Assembly (NCBI RefSeq): GCF_947501905.1
Contig: NZ_CANMXL010000004.1
Location: 493,560 to 557,559, forward strand
Direction of reading: 5' to 3'
Source: an uncultured Winogradskyella sp.
GTDB taxonomy: Bacteria; Bacteroidota; Bacteroidia; Flavobacteriales; Flavobacteriaceae
DNA: 64,000 bases
A program made the translations under genes and the position numbers. The stretch's first letter is position 1, and each line of letters begins with the position of its first letter. The notes beneath the pieces were generated by a model. It did not search any database, was not told where the DNA came from, and saw nothing but the letters and a program-made list of their open reading frames with translations. This document shows, in pieces, positions 43,539 to 51,676 of this stretch.

Positions 43539-44120
43539 ATGCGAAAATTGAACATTCTATTCCTCGACTGGCGACTTTCACAAAGCAAAATTGGAAGTGC
43601 ATTATCGTCTGAATTAGATTCTTCGATTTTTAATTTAAGCAATTTATTAAAAGAGCAATTAAGGAATAATGACAGTTTAGGGAAAGAAATGAGGAAAATA
43701 CTGGAGAGCAGAGAAATGCTGACAACTGAAATAATTGGAAAATTTATTACAAGAAACTTAAAAGAAAACGATAATAATATATTGGTTATAGAATATCCTA
43801 GAACGATTGAACAATTTGACGGATTAAAAAAAGTGCTTGCTGATGAAAATATTGAATTGGAAAACATCTGGTATTTTAAACAACGTGAACCAAAAAAATT
43901 TATGAATGACCATTTTAAAAACCCAATAGAAAAACAATGGTTAGACAAATATGGAGATGAAGTAATTGAAAAATGGAAAACTGAATTTACTCGAAGACGT
44001 GAACAAATCGCTGAAATTCGAAATATATCTGACGAGTTTAAGTGGAAAATAATAGAAATGGATTATATCGAGAATTTAAGTTTGGAATATATATTAAGAA
44101 AAATAAAAGACTGTGCCTAA
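43539..44120 (+). CDS. adenylate kinase-like protein without a P-loop, cassette 3
   Basis: 193 residues. SALSSELDSSIFNLSNLLKEQ, DSLGKEMRKILESREMLTTE and VIEYPRTIEQFDGLKKVL parallel adenylate kinase (the NMP-binding region and the FPRT motif). The segment at the N-terminus that should be the GxPGSGKGT nucleotide loop reads FLDWRLSQSKIGS, so ATP binding is doubtful. It may be a degenerate or repurposed nucleotide-binding protein. Its TAA is embedded in the attC-like site (GTGCCTAAC); the start motif GTTAGGTAC complements it at 8 of 9 bases. Confidence 0.6.
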   Translation: MRKLNILFLDWRLSQSKIGSALSSELDSSIFNLSNLLKEQLRNNDSLGKEMRKILESREMLTTEIIGKFITRNLKENDNNILVIEYPRTIEQFDGLKKVLADENIELENIWYFKQREPKKFMNDHFKNPIEKQWLDKYGDEVIEKWKTEFTRRREQIAEIRNISDEFKWKIIEMDYIENLSLEYILRKIKDCA

Positions 44121-44248
44121 CAATGTGTATAATTCATTGCTAGTAAAGGCTTACTTACGAAAATTCCGCTGGAATTTTCTACCTGTAATTGTTTGCTAAC
44201 TTTAATGCTTAAATACGCAACGAAATCATACACTAGGCGTTGGCGGTA
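44113..44248 (+). repeat. attC-like site B3
   Basis: GTGCCTAAC-AATGTGTATAAT ... AAATCATACACTAGGC-GTTGGCGGTA with an apical hairpin GAAAATTCC/GGAATTTTC. Sub-family III. Confidence 0.75.
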
Positions 44249-45056
44249 ATTAGAATGAAACTCAAAAAGAGACATATCGGATTAGGGACTTTAGGACTAT
44301 TGTTAGTCTTATGCTTTTCAACAGAACTCTTTTCTAACCTTTGGGGACTTTTAACTGGAAACGGATACATTATCCCAAATCAAAGCTCAATCTTTAGTTT
44401 CAAGGTTTCTAAAATGAATGAAGGTAGGGGAGATTATTGGTTATATGGTCAAGACCAAAACAATTATTACACGACTTTAGAAAGAGACCATATCGAACCT
44501 TACGCATATATATCAAAAGATGAAGCCGAATCAATTTTGAGTTTTGATAAAACGAATTACAACACTTGGTGGAATCCCCAAATCCCTTGTAATGATATAT
44601 TGAGTACTTATGCTAAAAAACCAATTGGATTGGAATTTATAAAATGTGAAAGACCTAAAAACAGCCAAACTATAGCAAGAGCTACATATCGAGTAAGTGG
44701 TAAAGAGTCTGAGGAAGTAGAACGTTTCTTAATTGAGAACTACAGAATGGGAAAATTAAAATGGGTATGTTGTGGATGGGAAACAACCGGGAAACAGGGA
44801 GGGTTTGAACACTCTGAATTCAAGAAAATTGACCCATATTGTTCAGCAACGATAGATATGTATGCATCAGGTGAAGTTGAAAGTGAACCGACTGGAATAA
44901 AATTAGAGTTTGATAGAAGTAAAATTGATTATTTTACCGTGGTCGTGGAATTAGTAATAGTTTAGAAAATAACTACCGCCAACACGGTGTATAAGTAATA
45001 GCGGCTTAAGTGATAAAATGATAAATGAGCATAAAACAAAGGTCAGTGAAAAACCG
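44246..45056 (+). repeat. duplicated cassette, copy 1
   Basis: 811 bp that I read as identical to 49827-50637, covering the whole gene and most of its attC-like site. The first differences are one base on the left (44245 G, 49826 T) and 45057/50638 on the right. Confidence 0.85.
44255..44965 (+). CDS. cassette membrane-anchored protein, cassette 4 (copy 1 of duplicate)
   Basis: 236 residues from ATG 44255; earlier codons belong to the attC-like site. One N-terminal anchor helix (HIGLGTLGLLLVLCF, about residues 7-24), then a soluble domain with DYWLYGQDQNNYYTTLE, NTWWNPQIPCND, KWVCCGWETTGKQGGF and an acidic end. No family recognised. Flanked by GTTGGCGGTA and its exact complement TACCGCCAAC. 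A second identical copy lies at 49836-50546. Confidence 0.78.
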   Translation: MKLKKRHIGLGTLGLLLVLCFSTELFSNLWGLLTGNGYIIPNQSSIFSFKVSKMNEGRGDYWLYGQDQNNYYTTLERDHIEPYAYISKDEAESILSFDKTNYNTWWNPQIPCNDILSTYAKKPIGLEFIKCERPKNSQTIARATYRVSGKESEEVERFLIENYRMGKLKWVCCGWETTGKQGGFEHSEFKKIDPYCSATIDMYASGEVESEPTGIKLEFDRSKIDYFTVVVELVIV

Positions 45057-45110
45057 TAAGGTTCGTGAGTAAAAATCCGCTACTACTCATACACAAAACC
45101 GTTGTAACCA
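44974..45110 (+). repeat. attC-like site B4
   Basis: TACCGCCAAC-ACGGTGTATAAGT and AATAGCGG on the left; CCGCTACTACTCATACAC and AAAACC-GTTGTAACCA on the right. Sub-family I (also B8, B10, B11, B12), with an inner AGCGG/CCGCT stem and a TTAAGTGATAAAA tip. Confidence 0.8.
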
Positions 45111-45124
45111 ATTTGAGAAACTAA

Positions 45125-45592
45125 ATGAGTCCTGAAGTACCAATTATAATTCTGATAATCATAATTCCAACATTTTTAATCTTACGTTGGATTTCGCTAC
45201 GATTTTTTAAGAAAAAGAAAACTAGTAGTTGGACTTCAATTGTTGGGACTATAATAATTGCACCCATCTTATATTTTAGGTTTGTATTTACAGTTTCTGG
45301 ATACCTATTCTATGAACCACAATATGATTTTGACAGAGAAAAATGGTTTGCTGATAAACATTCTCGATTTGAAATGCGAGACGATATTGTGATAAGCGGA
45401 ATTCTTAATGGAAAAAGCAAATCTGAAGTAATAGAACTTATTGGAAAACCTGAACCCAACAATTCGATTGAATTATGGAAATACAATTTGGGAATGTGTC
45501 GATTTAGATTTGAGTGGCAGTTAAATTATTTAGAGCTGACTTTTAAAAAAGGAGAAGTATATAGAGTAGAAACAATTGAAATAATTGAATAA
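45125..45592 (+). CDS. membrane protein with BamE-like domain, cassette 5
   Basis: 155 residues: helix 1 at about 5-24, helix 2 at about 38-62, then a soluble domain. The latter, DDIVISGILNGKSKSEVIELIGKPE and a following LWKYNLG with GEVYRVETIEI, has the helix-turn plus strand pattern of BamE/SmpA-like domains (K-S-x-V-x-x-L-G-x-P). No lipobox, so it is not BamE itself. Flanked by GTTGTAACCA and its exact complement TGGTTACAAC. Confidence 0.7.
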   Translation: MSPEVPIIILIIIIPTFLILRWISLRFFKKKKTSSWTSIVGTIIIAPILYFRFVFTVSGYLFYEPQYDFDREKWFADKHSRFEMRDDIVISGILNGKSKSEVIELIGKPEPNNSIELWKYNLGMCRFRFEWQLNYLELTFKKGEVYRVETIEIIE

Positions 45593-45599
45593 AAAAAAC

Positions 45600-45738
45600 T
45601 GGTTACAACAATGTATAAACGCAAATACGGAAGGTTCTACTTCGTCCGAATCCACTCGGAATTGCTAACTTCTGTGCTCAACCGAAAATTAACGCATATT
45701 AACCCGTAACTGACGGTTATACGAGACCGTTGGCAATA
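45600..45738 (+). repeat. attC-like site B5
   Basis: TGGTTACAAC-AATGTATAAACGC ... GACGGTTATACGAGACC-GTTGGCAATA. Sub-family II. Confidence 0.75.
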
Positions 45739-45741
45739 ATT

Positions 45742-46680
45742 ATGAAAAAGTTTTCCCTCATCTCGCTAATGTCTTTAATTAGTATGGCATTTGGATCTAA
45801 TAAATCCGAAAGCAGAACTACCAAATCTAAAGGCGACAGCATTATTTATTTCAAACCTATAGATTCAAACTATTTAGAGTATTTGAATGCCAATAATGTT
45901 AGTCCAGAAGAACTCAATATTAATGACTTTTACAGACAGAATAATAATTATGTAGCGACCTTCTTTTCATATCAAACCAAAGAGGAAATTTATTTCGACA
46001 TATTTTCATCCTTTGTTAGGCATGAAACTTTTAGAAGAGTTTTCTTGTACAACAATCCAGAAATAGTTCAAGAGTATTTTTTAACTAAGTACAATAAATG
46101 CTTCTTTCCCAAAGACTATAAGAGTCGAAAATGGGACTTTTCACAAGTCCAACTTTTTTCGAATTCAGGAAGTATTACTTTCGAAGACTTTAAAGAAGTC
46201 ATTCTGCCAAATTTCAAGTTCTCATTTTTTGAAGAGATTGACTCTGAAGAACTGCAACCCATCAAGAATAATTTCTCTGTAGTATTCAGCTGGGATTTTT
46301 TTAATGACAAAGCATATCTGCATACGGAAAATACAATTTATAGAAGTGACTACCTGCACAGAGAAAAAATAAACATCGATTTGGAGAGTTACACCGATGC
46401 GATTCTTTATTCCTTGGATTTCCTCTTTGAATACCCATTTTCAACTGTAGATACCAGATTAAATGGATTGTGCTTTGAAAGGGCGCCTTTGAATAATAAA
46501 ACGATACTCAAACTCTTCGAGTATTCAAGAAAAAGAAAATGTCTGATTCCGTATCAAAGGGGCTTTGAAAACATTTATAAGCAAAAAATAGGTTCTGAAT
46601 CTAATCTGAAAACGGACTTTGAAGAGCTCCAACAGTTCTTTCAAAGTAAACTTCCTTTTGTGAGAATTATAAAAAAATAA
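45742..46680 (+). CDS. secreted hypothetical protein, cassette 6
   Basis: 312 residues from ATG 45742, which gives a short signal-like N-terminus (KKFSLISLMSLISMAFG); four earlier codons belong to the site. The body is Phe- and Tyr-rich (VATFFSYQTKEEIYFDIFSS, VVFSWDFFNDKAYLHTEN) with no family recognised. Flanked by GTTGGCAATA and its exact complement TATTGCCAAC. Confidence 0.68.
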   Translation: MKKFSLISLMSLISMAFGSNKSESRTTKSKGDSIIYFKPIDSNYLEYLNANNVSPEELNINDFYRQNNNYVATFFSYQTKEEIYFDIFSSFVRHETFRRVFLYNNPEIVQEYFLTKYNKCFFPKDYKSRKWDFSQVQLFSNSGSITFEDFKEVILPNFKFSFFEEIDSEELQPIKNNFSVVFSWDFFNDKAYLHTENTIYRSDYLHREKINIDLESYTDAILYSLDFLFEYPFSTVDTRLNGLCFERAPLNNKTILKLFEYSRKRKCLIPYQRGFENIYKQKIGSESNLKTDFEELQQFFQSKLPFVRIIKK

Positions 46681-46681
46681 C

Positions 46682-46877
46682 TATTGCCAACAATGGCTCA
46701 TAAGTAATGCGGGCGGATGTTTAAGACGAAAGAGATTTTCCCACAACACCGCTCACAATTTTGTAAATTGGTTACCAACAAGAAAACAAATTTAAAAATG
46801 GTTCGCTTTGGTAAGTGCCAGATTGAAAAATACCGCTTTTCAATCCCACACTACTCATAGCCGAAGCCGTTAGCTAC
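46682..46877 (+). repeat. attC-like site B6 (long)
   Basis: TATTGCCAAC-AATGGCTCATAAGT ... CTACTCATAGCCGAAGCC-GTTAGCTAC. The arms GGCTCATAAGTAATGCGG and CCACACTACTCATAGCC pair; the centre is extended. Confidence 0.65.
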
Positions 46878-46893
46878 AAGCTGAATAAACATA

Positions 46894-47388
46894 ATGGAAA
46901 AAGAGAATTCGAAAAATAATTTATTAATCAAACTGATTTTACTAGTAGTGATTATCTGGGGACTATCGGCAGTTTTGATAATGGTTTTCCTTTCTGAATG
47001 GTCGGACAGAGGAACTTTTGGAGACTTATTTGGTGCAGTGAATGCATTATTTTCTGCTCTTGCATTTGCAGTTCTGATTTATACCATTGTCCTTCAACGT
47101 GAGGAAATAAAGCAGAATAGGGAAGAAATTGTTTTGAATAGAAAAGAGCTTGAAAAAAGTGCCAAACTTCAGCGTAAGGCTCAAGAGGTTTTAATCCGAC
47201 AAGTGGAACAGACCCACTTGAGTGCAAAAATGAACGCTATGAGAACTCTTGTTGACTATTATAACAATCAAATATCGAATCCAAAAAGCAATGAAGAAAT
47301 TATTGAAAAAGCTAAGCAAAAAAGAAAGCAAATAATCGTTCAGATTGACCAACTGATTGACGGCTTAAGTGATTCTGATGTTGAATAA
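46894..47388 (+). CDS. two-span membrane protein with coiled coil, cassette 7
   Basis: 164 residues: helix 1 at about 11-31, helix 2 at about 50-68 (SDRGTFGDLFGAVNALFSALA precedes or forms it), then a long coiled coil (residues 70-115: QREEIKQNREEIVLNRKELE) and a Lys-rich tail. This membrane pair plus coiled coil occurs in putative phage abortive-infection proteins, so a defence role is possible; it is an inference from architecture. Flanked by GTTAGCTAC and the exact complement GTAGCTAAC. Confidence 0.7.
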   Translation: MEKENSKNNLLIKLILLVVIIWGLSAVLIMVFLSEWSDRGTFGDLFGAVNALFSALAFAVLIYTIVLQREEIKQNREEIVLNRKELEKSAKLQRKAQEVLIRQVEQTHLSAKMNAMRTLVDYYNNQISNPKSNEEIIEKAKQKRKQIIVQIDQLIDGLSDSDVE

Positions 47389-47394
47389 AAGCCA

Positions 47395-47530
47395 GTAGCT
47401 AACAACGTATATAAAAAATGCGCTGAGAAGGTTATGCGAATTGAAATTCCTACTTTTTAACTACCTTTATTCAAAACGGAAAAAAACGCACCAAAAGGCG
47501 CACTTTCCATATACAATTCCGTTGGCTGTA
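47395..47530 (+). repeat. attC-like site B7
   Basis: GTAGCTAAC-AACGTATATAAAAAATGCGC ... GGCGCACTTTCCATATACAATTCC-GTTGGCTGTA. The TGCGC/GCGCA stem and GTATAT/ATATAC arms make a distinct sub-type. Confidence 0.7.
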
Positions 47531-47573
47531 ATTTAAACCAACAAGAAATATTAATTTTAAAGAATAAAACATT

Positions 47574-48047
47574 ATGGCAAAATATGATGACGTTTCTTGG
47601 CATTATGGAGGAGATTTCCCAAAAGACTTGTCTAAAAAAAATGGTGCAACTCACACAGGAATGTTTATAAAGTGGTGCATAGATAATAATCTATTTTCGG
47701 AAGAACTTGAAGACGATGCAAAAGAAGAAATCAGACAACTAAAAGATAGAGAAATTACAGGAGCAGAATTTCTGATAAATGTTTGTGATGAAAAATTTAC
47801 TGATAATGATTTAAATGAATTAGGAAATGAATTTGCACAAGATTATTATGAAGATGACACAACTTTTGGAGCGAAAAATGGTTGCTATGGAGAGAATTAT
47901 TGCGATCTTTTTAATGAAAAAGCAGAAAAACAAGGATTCGAGTACGAAAGCATTTATCATATAGAAGATACATATAAGAACTATGACTTCTTAAAACCTA
48001 TAATAGATAAGCGATTTGAAGAATGGAAAAAATATAAACGAAAATAA
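47574..48047 (+). CDS. DUF7832-like protein, cassette 8
   Basis: 157 residues, acidic and soluble. The opening AKYDDVSWHYGGDFPKDL with GATHTGMFIKWCIDN is a conserved signature that I associate with a DUF often annotated DUF7832 (number not certain); it is common in polymorphic-toxin immunity neighbourhoods. The C-terminal half holds two aromatic/acidic repeats (YESIYHIEDTYKNYDFLKP). Flanked by GTTGGCTGTA and the exact complement TACAGCCAAC. Confidence 0.72.
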   Translation: MAKYDDVSWHYGGDFPKDLSKKNGATHTGMFIKWCIDNNLFSEELEDDAKEEIRQLKDREITGAEFLINVCDEKFTDNDLNELGNEFAQDYYEDDTTFGAKNGCYGENYCDLFNEKAEKQGFEYESIYHIEDTYKNYDFLKPIIDKRFEEWKKYKRK

Positions 48048-48052
48048 AAAAC

Positions 48053-48188
48053 TACAGCCAACACGGTGTATAAGTAATAGCGGTTTAAGTGATAAAACAA
48101 AAGTATAAACATAAAACAAAGGTCAGTACAAAACTGAAAGTTTAGTAAATAGAAATCCGCTACTACTCATACACTAAACGTTGTGCGT
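48053..48188 (+). repeat. attC-like site B8
   Basis: TACAGCCAAC-ACGGTGTATAAGT, AATAGCGG left; CCGCTACTACTCATACAC, TAAAC-GTTGTGCGT right. Sub-family I. Confidence 0.8.
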
Positions 48189-48220
48189 CATTTGAGTGTG
48201 TGGACGAAACCTAAAAAATA

Positions 48221-48772
48221 GTGAAAGAATACAAAGATAAATTATTACAATTTAAAGAACATTTGTCAAAGTTGTCAAATCAGACAATAATTGATTTAAA
48301 AGGAATTCTTTCAGATGAAATTATTGAATATCAATTAAAGAGAACAAATTCAGACATAATTGTGTATCTGTTTGAGTATGGATATGAAATGCTTGATCTA
48401 ACCTTTTACGGTTTAGACAAATATTTTCAACAATACACAGAACATATTTCATTGCCGACTAAATTCCCTAACAAAGATTCTGAATTCATCACTTCTGATG
48501 ATATTTATCAATTTGAAAATAAAAAGGCGATAAAATCTTACAACAATGAATTAACTGAACATGAAAAAGATTTAATTAACGCTTACCATACAGAAAAAAC
48601 AAAAATCTTTGAAAGTTGGTTTTCAAATTGTTGGAAAAAAGCATCGATAGGAATAGAACTAACAAAAGATGCTTATTTCTCAATTCACGATACGAATTGT
48701 AGAATAGATTTATCAACTATGAAAGAGATTAGTCATACTGAAATTATAAAGAAACTTGGACTTGAAGAATAA
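48221..48772 (+). CDS. cassette hypothetical protein, cassette 9 (GTG start)
   Basis: 183 residues from GTG 48221, the only start that keeps the coding pattern outside the attC-like site. Mainly helical (LLQFKEHLSKLSNQTIIDLKG, LTEHEKDLINAYHTEK) with a middle beta segment and ASIGIELTKDAYFSIHD. No family recognised. Flanked by GTTGTGCGT and the exact complement ACGCACAAC. Confidence 0.65.
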   Translation: MKEYKDKLLQFKEHLSKLSNQTIIDLKGILSDEIIEYQLKRTNSDIIVYLFEYGYEMLDLTFYGLDKYFQQYTEHISLPTKFPNKDSEFITSDDIYQFENKKAIKSYNNELTEHEKDLINAYHTEKTKIFESWFSNCWKKASIGIELTKDAYFSIHDTNCRIDLSTMKEISHTEIIKKLGLEE

Positions 48773-48779
48773 AAAACGA

Positions 48780-48943
48780 ACGCACAACAATGTATAACCG
48801 CAATTACGGCGGATTCGACTACCCTTCGACTGCGCTCAGGGCAGGCTCAAGCGAATCCATTCGGAATTGCTAACGTCTGTGCCAAACCGAAAATCATTAA
48901 CTTTAATCCCGTAACTGACGGTTATACGTAACCGTTAGCCACA
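48780..48943 (+). repeat. attC-like site B9 with an inserted REP-like palindrome
   Basis: ACGCACAAC-AATGTATAACCGC ... GACGGTTATACGTAACC-GTTAGCCACA, sub-family II. Compared with B1, the sequence after GATTCGACTAC is interrupted by CCCTTCGACTGCGCTCAGGG and GCAGGCTCAAGCG, a hairpin-forming repeat. Confidence 0.75.
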
Positions 48944-48963
48944 ATAAAAGCAAGCTTTAAAGA

Positions 48964-49683
48964 ATGAATTGGAGTAATTATTTAATCGAAGAAAAATATC
49001 CAAGTGCATATCCTCATTTAGGGGTTATAGAGGGAACTATTGATTGTCCTTTTGACATTTCTGAACTACCAAAGAATGCAGAAATAATATCAATGAGCAC
49101 GCCTTTGAAAAAGTTTAAATTAAAATATACGAATTATGATTCTCTAATTGGTAATGAAAAAATCGAAGCAATATCTATAAATGACATAAATGAAGAAAGG
49201 TTAAATACTTTTTCAACTTTACCAAATTTGCAATATTTAGGGATTTCAAATTGTAAACAGGAAATGCTACCAAATTTGTCCTCTTTAAAGTCTTTGAAAG
49301 TTTTACTCCTTTCAGGTATTAAAAAAAGTAAGGACATTTCTTTTATCAGCGATTTAAAAAAAATAGAGACACTTTATATCTATGGATTCAATAATCTTTA
49401 TGACTTATCTCCTTTAGAGAAGATGAAAAGTCTAAAAGAATTATGGTTAGACCACGGAAAAATGAGTGGAACAGGAAAGGCAGTTAGAAATATGGATTCT
49501 CTGTCCAAATTAAAAGAGTTAGAATATTTGAATTTCATATTAAATGTTGAGAACAAGAATTATGATATTTCTCCTTTATTAGAATTGAATAATCTAAAAC
49601 ATCTAAGAATCTTACCAAGATTTTTAAAAAATGGACAAAATAAAATTATTGAGAAAAAGCTTCCTAGTGTAAATATCATTTAA
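48964..49683 (+). CDS. leucine-rich-repeat protein, cassette 10
   Basis: 239 residues, no signal peptide. From about residue 75 on, irregular LRR units with an LxxLxI/LxL pattern follow one another (NLQYLGISNCKQEML, SLKSLKVLLLSGIKK, KIETLYIYGFNN, SLKELWLDHGKM, ELEYLNFILNVEN, NLKHLRILPRF). Such soluble LRR proteins are protein-binding; the partner is unknown. Flanked by GTTAGCCACA and the exact complement TGTGGCTAAC. Confidence 0.75.
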   Translation: MNWSNYLIEEKYPSAYPHLGVIEGTIDCPFDISELPKNAEIISMSTPLKKFKLKYTNYDSLIGNEKIEAISINDINEERLNTFSTLPNLQYLGISNCKQEMLPNLSSLKSLKVLLLSGIKKSKDISFISDLKKIETLYIYGFNNLYDLSPLEKMKSLKELWLDHGKMSGTGKAVRNMDSLSKLKELEYLNFILNVENKNYDISPLLELNNLKHLRILPRFLKNGQNKIIEKKLPSVNII

Positions 49684-49692
49684 CAAAAATAC

Positions 49693-49829
49693 TGTGGCTA
49701 ACACGGTGTATAAGTAATAGCGGTTTAAGTGATAAAACGAACGACAAAACATAAAACAGAGGTCAGTGCTAAACTGAAAAGTTAATGAGTAGAAATCCGC
49801 TACTACTCATACACTAGGCGTTGGCTGTA
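49693..49829 (+). repeat. attC-like site B10
   Basis: TGTGGCTAAC-ACGGTGTATAAGT, AATAGCGG left; CCGCTACTACTCATACAC, TAGGC-GTTGGCTGTA right. Sub-family I. Confidence 0.8.
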
Positions 49830-50637
49830 ATTAGAATGAAACTCAAAAAGAGACATATCGGATTAGGGACTTTAGGACTATTGTTAGTCTTATGCTTTTC
49901 AACAGAACTCTTTTCTAACCTTTGGGGACTTTTAACTGGAAACGGATACATTATCCCAAATCAAAGCTCAATCTTTAGTTTCAAGGTTTCTAAAATGAAT
50001 GAAGGTAGGGGAGATTATTGGTTATATGGTCAAGACCAAAACAATTATTACACGACTTTAGAAAGAGACCATATCGAACCTTACGCATATATATCAAAAG
50101 ATGAAGCCGAATCAATTTTGAGTTTTGATAAAACGAATTACAACACTTGGTGGAATCCCCAAATCCCTTGTAATGATATATTGAGTACTTATGCTAAAAA
50201 ACCAATTGGATTGGAATTTATAAAATGTGAAAGACCTAAAAACAGCCAAACTATAGCAAGAGCTACATATCGAGTAAGTGGTAAAGAGTCTGAGGAAGTA
50301 GAACGTTTCTTAATTGAGAACTACAGAATGGGAAAATTAAAATGGGTATGTTGTGGATGGGAAACAACCGGGAAACAGGGAGGGTTTGAACACTCTGAAT
50401 TCAAGAAAATTGACCCATATTGTTCAGCAACGATAGATATGTATGCATCAGGTGAAGTTGAAAGTGAACCGACTGGAATAAAATTAGAGTTTGATAGAAG
50501 TAAAATTGATTATTTTACCGTGGTCGTGGAATTAGTAATAGTTTAGAAAATAACTACCGCCAACACGGTGTATAAGTAATAGCGGCTTAAGTGATAAAAT
50601 GATAAATGAGCATAAAACAAAGGTCAGTGAAAAACCG
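49827..50637 (+). repeat. duplicated cassette, copy 2
   Basis: Same 811 bp as 44246-45056, displaced by exactly 5581 bp; the right part of the attC-like site then drifts (for example TACTACTCATACAC against TACTATTCTTATAC). Confidence 0.85.
49836..50546 (+). CDS. cassette membrane-anchored protein, cassette 11 (copy 2 of duplicate)
   Basis: 236 residues, identical in protein sequence to the gene at 44255-44965: one N-terminal anchor helix and a soluble domain with KWVCCGWETTGKQGGF. The left cassette end is GTTGGCTGTA, one base different from the GTTGGCGGTA of copy 1, while the right end TACCGCCAAC is unchanged. It is otherwise intact, so both copies may be expressed. Function unknown. Confidence 0.78.
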   Translation: MKLKKRHIGLGTLGLLLVLCFSTELFSNLWGLLTGNGYIIPNQSSIFSFKVSKMNEGRGDYWLYGQDQNNYYTTLERDHIEPYAYISKDEAESILSFDKTNYNTWWNPQIPCNDILSTYAKKPIGLEFIKCERPKNSQTIARATYRVSGKESEEVERFLIENYRMGKLKWVCCGWETTGKQGGFEHSEFKKIDPYCSATIDMYASGEVESEPTGIKLEFDRSKIDYFTVVVELVIV

Positions 50638-50690
50638 AAAGGTTTGTGAGTAAAAATCCGCTACTATTCTTATACGTTACCGTTACCACC
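50555..50690 (+). repeat. attC-like site B11
   Basis: TACCGCCAAC-ACGGTGTATAAGT, AATAGCGG left; CCGCTACTATTCTTATACG, TTACC-GTTACCACC right. Sub-family I with a diverged right arm. Confidence 0.75.
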
Positions 50691-50789
50691 AATAAAAACA
50701 AACCGCATTGGCAAAGTATATTTAATTCTTTTGTAGAATAAAACTATAAATATTATGAAAATATTTTTTCTAAAATATCGTAGCAAAGA

Positions 50790-51437
50790 ATGAAAATGAT
50801 ATGCTACTTTATAATAACACTAATACTCTTTAGTTGTAAAAATTCTGAAAAGCAAAATAAACCGTCAGGGCAAATTGATGAAGTCGAATTTAAAGTAGAT
50901 TCAATACTTAATGCACAAAATTTTAACAAAACAACTCAATATGAGGCAATAAGTCTAGTTTATAACGGAAAACCTCTTGTAAGTCTAGGACAAAAAATAG
51001 AACAATTAGACCCAACACTCTCTTTTAGAGACGACCCAAATGGAGATTTTTGGAATAAAACCTATTTAATAAAAGACCATTTAAGTATGGATAAAAATTT
51101 ATCAATGTCATTAAGCAAAGGCTCCATAAATGGAATACTTTTTTTTTCATCCGACCAAATAGACCATCAAATATTTAATATTAGTGGGGGTTGGACCATT
51201 GAAGCAGAAGTTACCAAGGAGAATGAAAGTGAGGTAGTTAACGAAATAACCAAACTGTTTCCCTGTTTGAAAAACAATCTAGAACTTAGAGAAGATTGGG
51301 AATATATAAATAAAAAAGAAAAGTATATAGAATACTTTATTATAAACTCGTCAAAAGAGAATAATGGTGTTTTCTGGACAATGAATTACGATGTGAAAAT
51401 TAAGAAAAGAAGCAGTAATGGAGGAACTATTAAATAA
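50790..51437 (+). CDS. cassette lipoprotein, array B last cassette gene 1
   Basis: 215 residues with a lipobox LFSC (Cys about residue 16). Beta-rich mature part (AISLVYNGKPLVSLGQKIEQ, INGILFFSSDQIDHQ) ending in a basic strand. No family recognised. It overlaps the next gene by 20 bp, so the three genes 50790-52378 look like one operon carried together. Confidence 0.7.
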   Translation: MKMICYFIITLILFSCKNSEKQNKPSGQIDEVEFKVDSILNAQNFNKTTQYEAISLVYNGKPLVSLGQKIEQLDPTLSFRDDPNGDFWNKTYLIKDHLSMDKNLSMSLSKGSINGILFFSSDQIDHQIFNISGGWTIEAEVTKENESEVVNEITKLFPCLKNNLELREDWEYINKKEKYIEYFIINSSKENNGVFWTMNYDVKIKKRSSNGGTIK

Positions 51438-51672
51438 CCTAAAAGATTTTTTTACAAAATTCCCAGAATATGTTTACCTTATAGTCGGTATTGTCTTTTT
51501 GGTACTATTTATTGGAGTTTTAAAAAATAAAAATTGGGCTATTGACCCAAATAGCGGGAATCAAAGAATGTTTTACAACACTTTTGGACATAAGAGTTTT
51601 AGAGTTGTTATCGGAATTGTTTACTTATTAGGTACAATTGCTGGTTTTAGTGGATTCATTTTATACCTCTAA
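51418..51672 (+). CDS. small membrane protein, Imm17-like
   Basis: 84 residues, two helices (about 18-36 and 62-82) around a loop NKNWAIDPNSGNQRMFYNTF and GHKSFRVVIGIVYLLG. The length, the two-helix layout and the NWAIDP/GR-FR pattern resemble Imm17-family immunity proteins; this is a resemblance by eye only. Overlaps its upstream neighbour by 20 bp. Confidence 0.6.
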   Translation: MEELLNNLKDFFTKFPEYVYLIVGIVFLVLFIGVLKNKNWAIDPNSGNQRMFYNTFGHKSFRVVIGIVYLLGTIAGFSGFILYL

Positions 51673-51676
51673 AATT

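Noticed and set aside
44239..44983. Reading each gene with its inverted ends as an IS or MITE with terminal inverted repeats
   Set aside because: The end sequences differ from unit to unit but match within a unit, no target-site duplications are seen, and each unit is joined to the next through internal paired arms as in attC sites.
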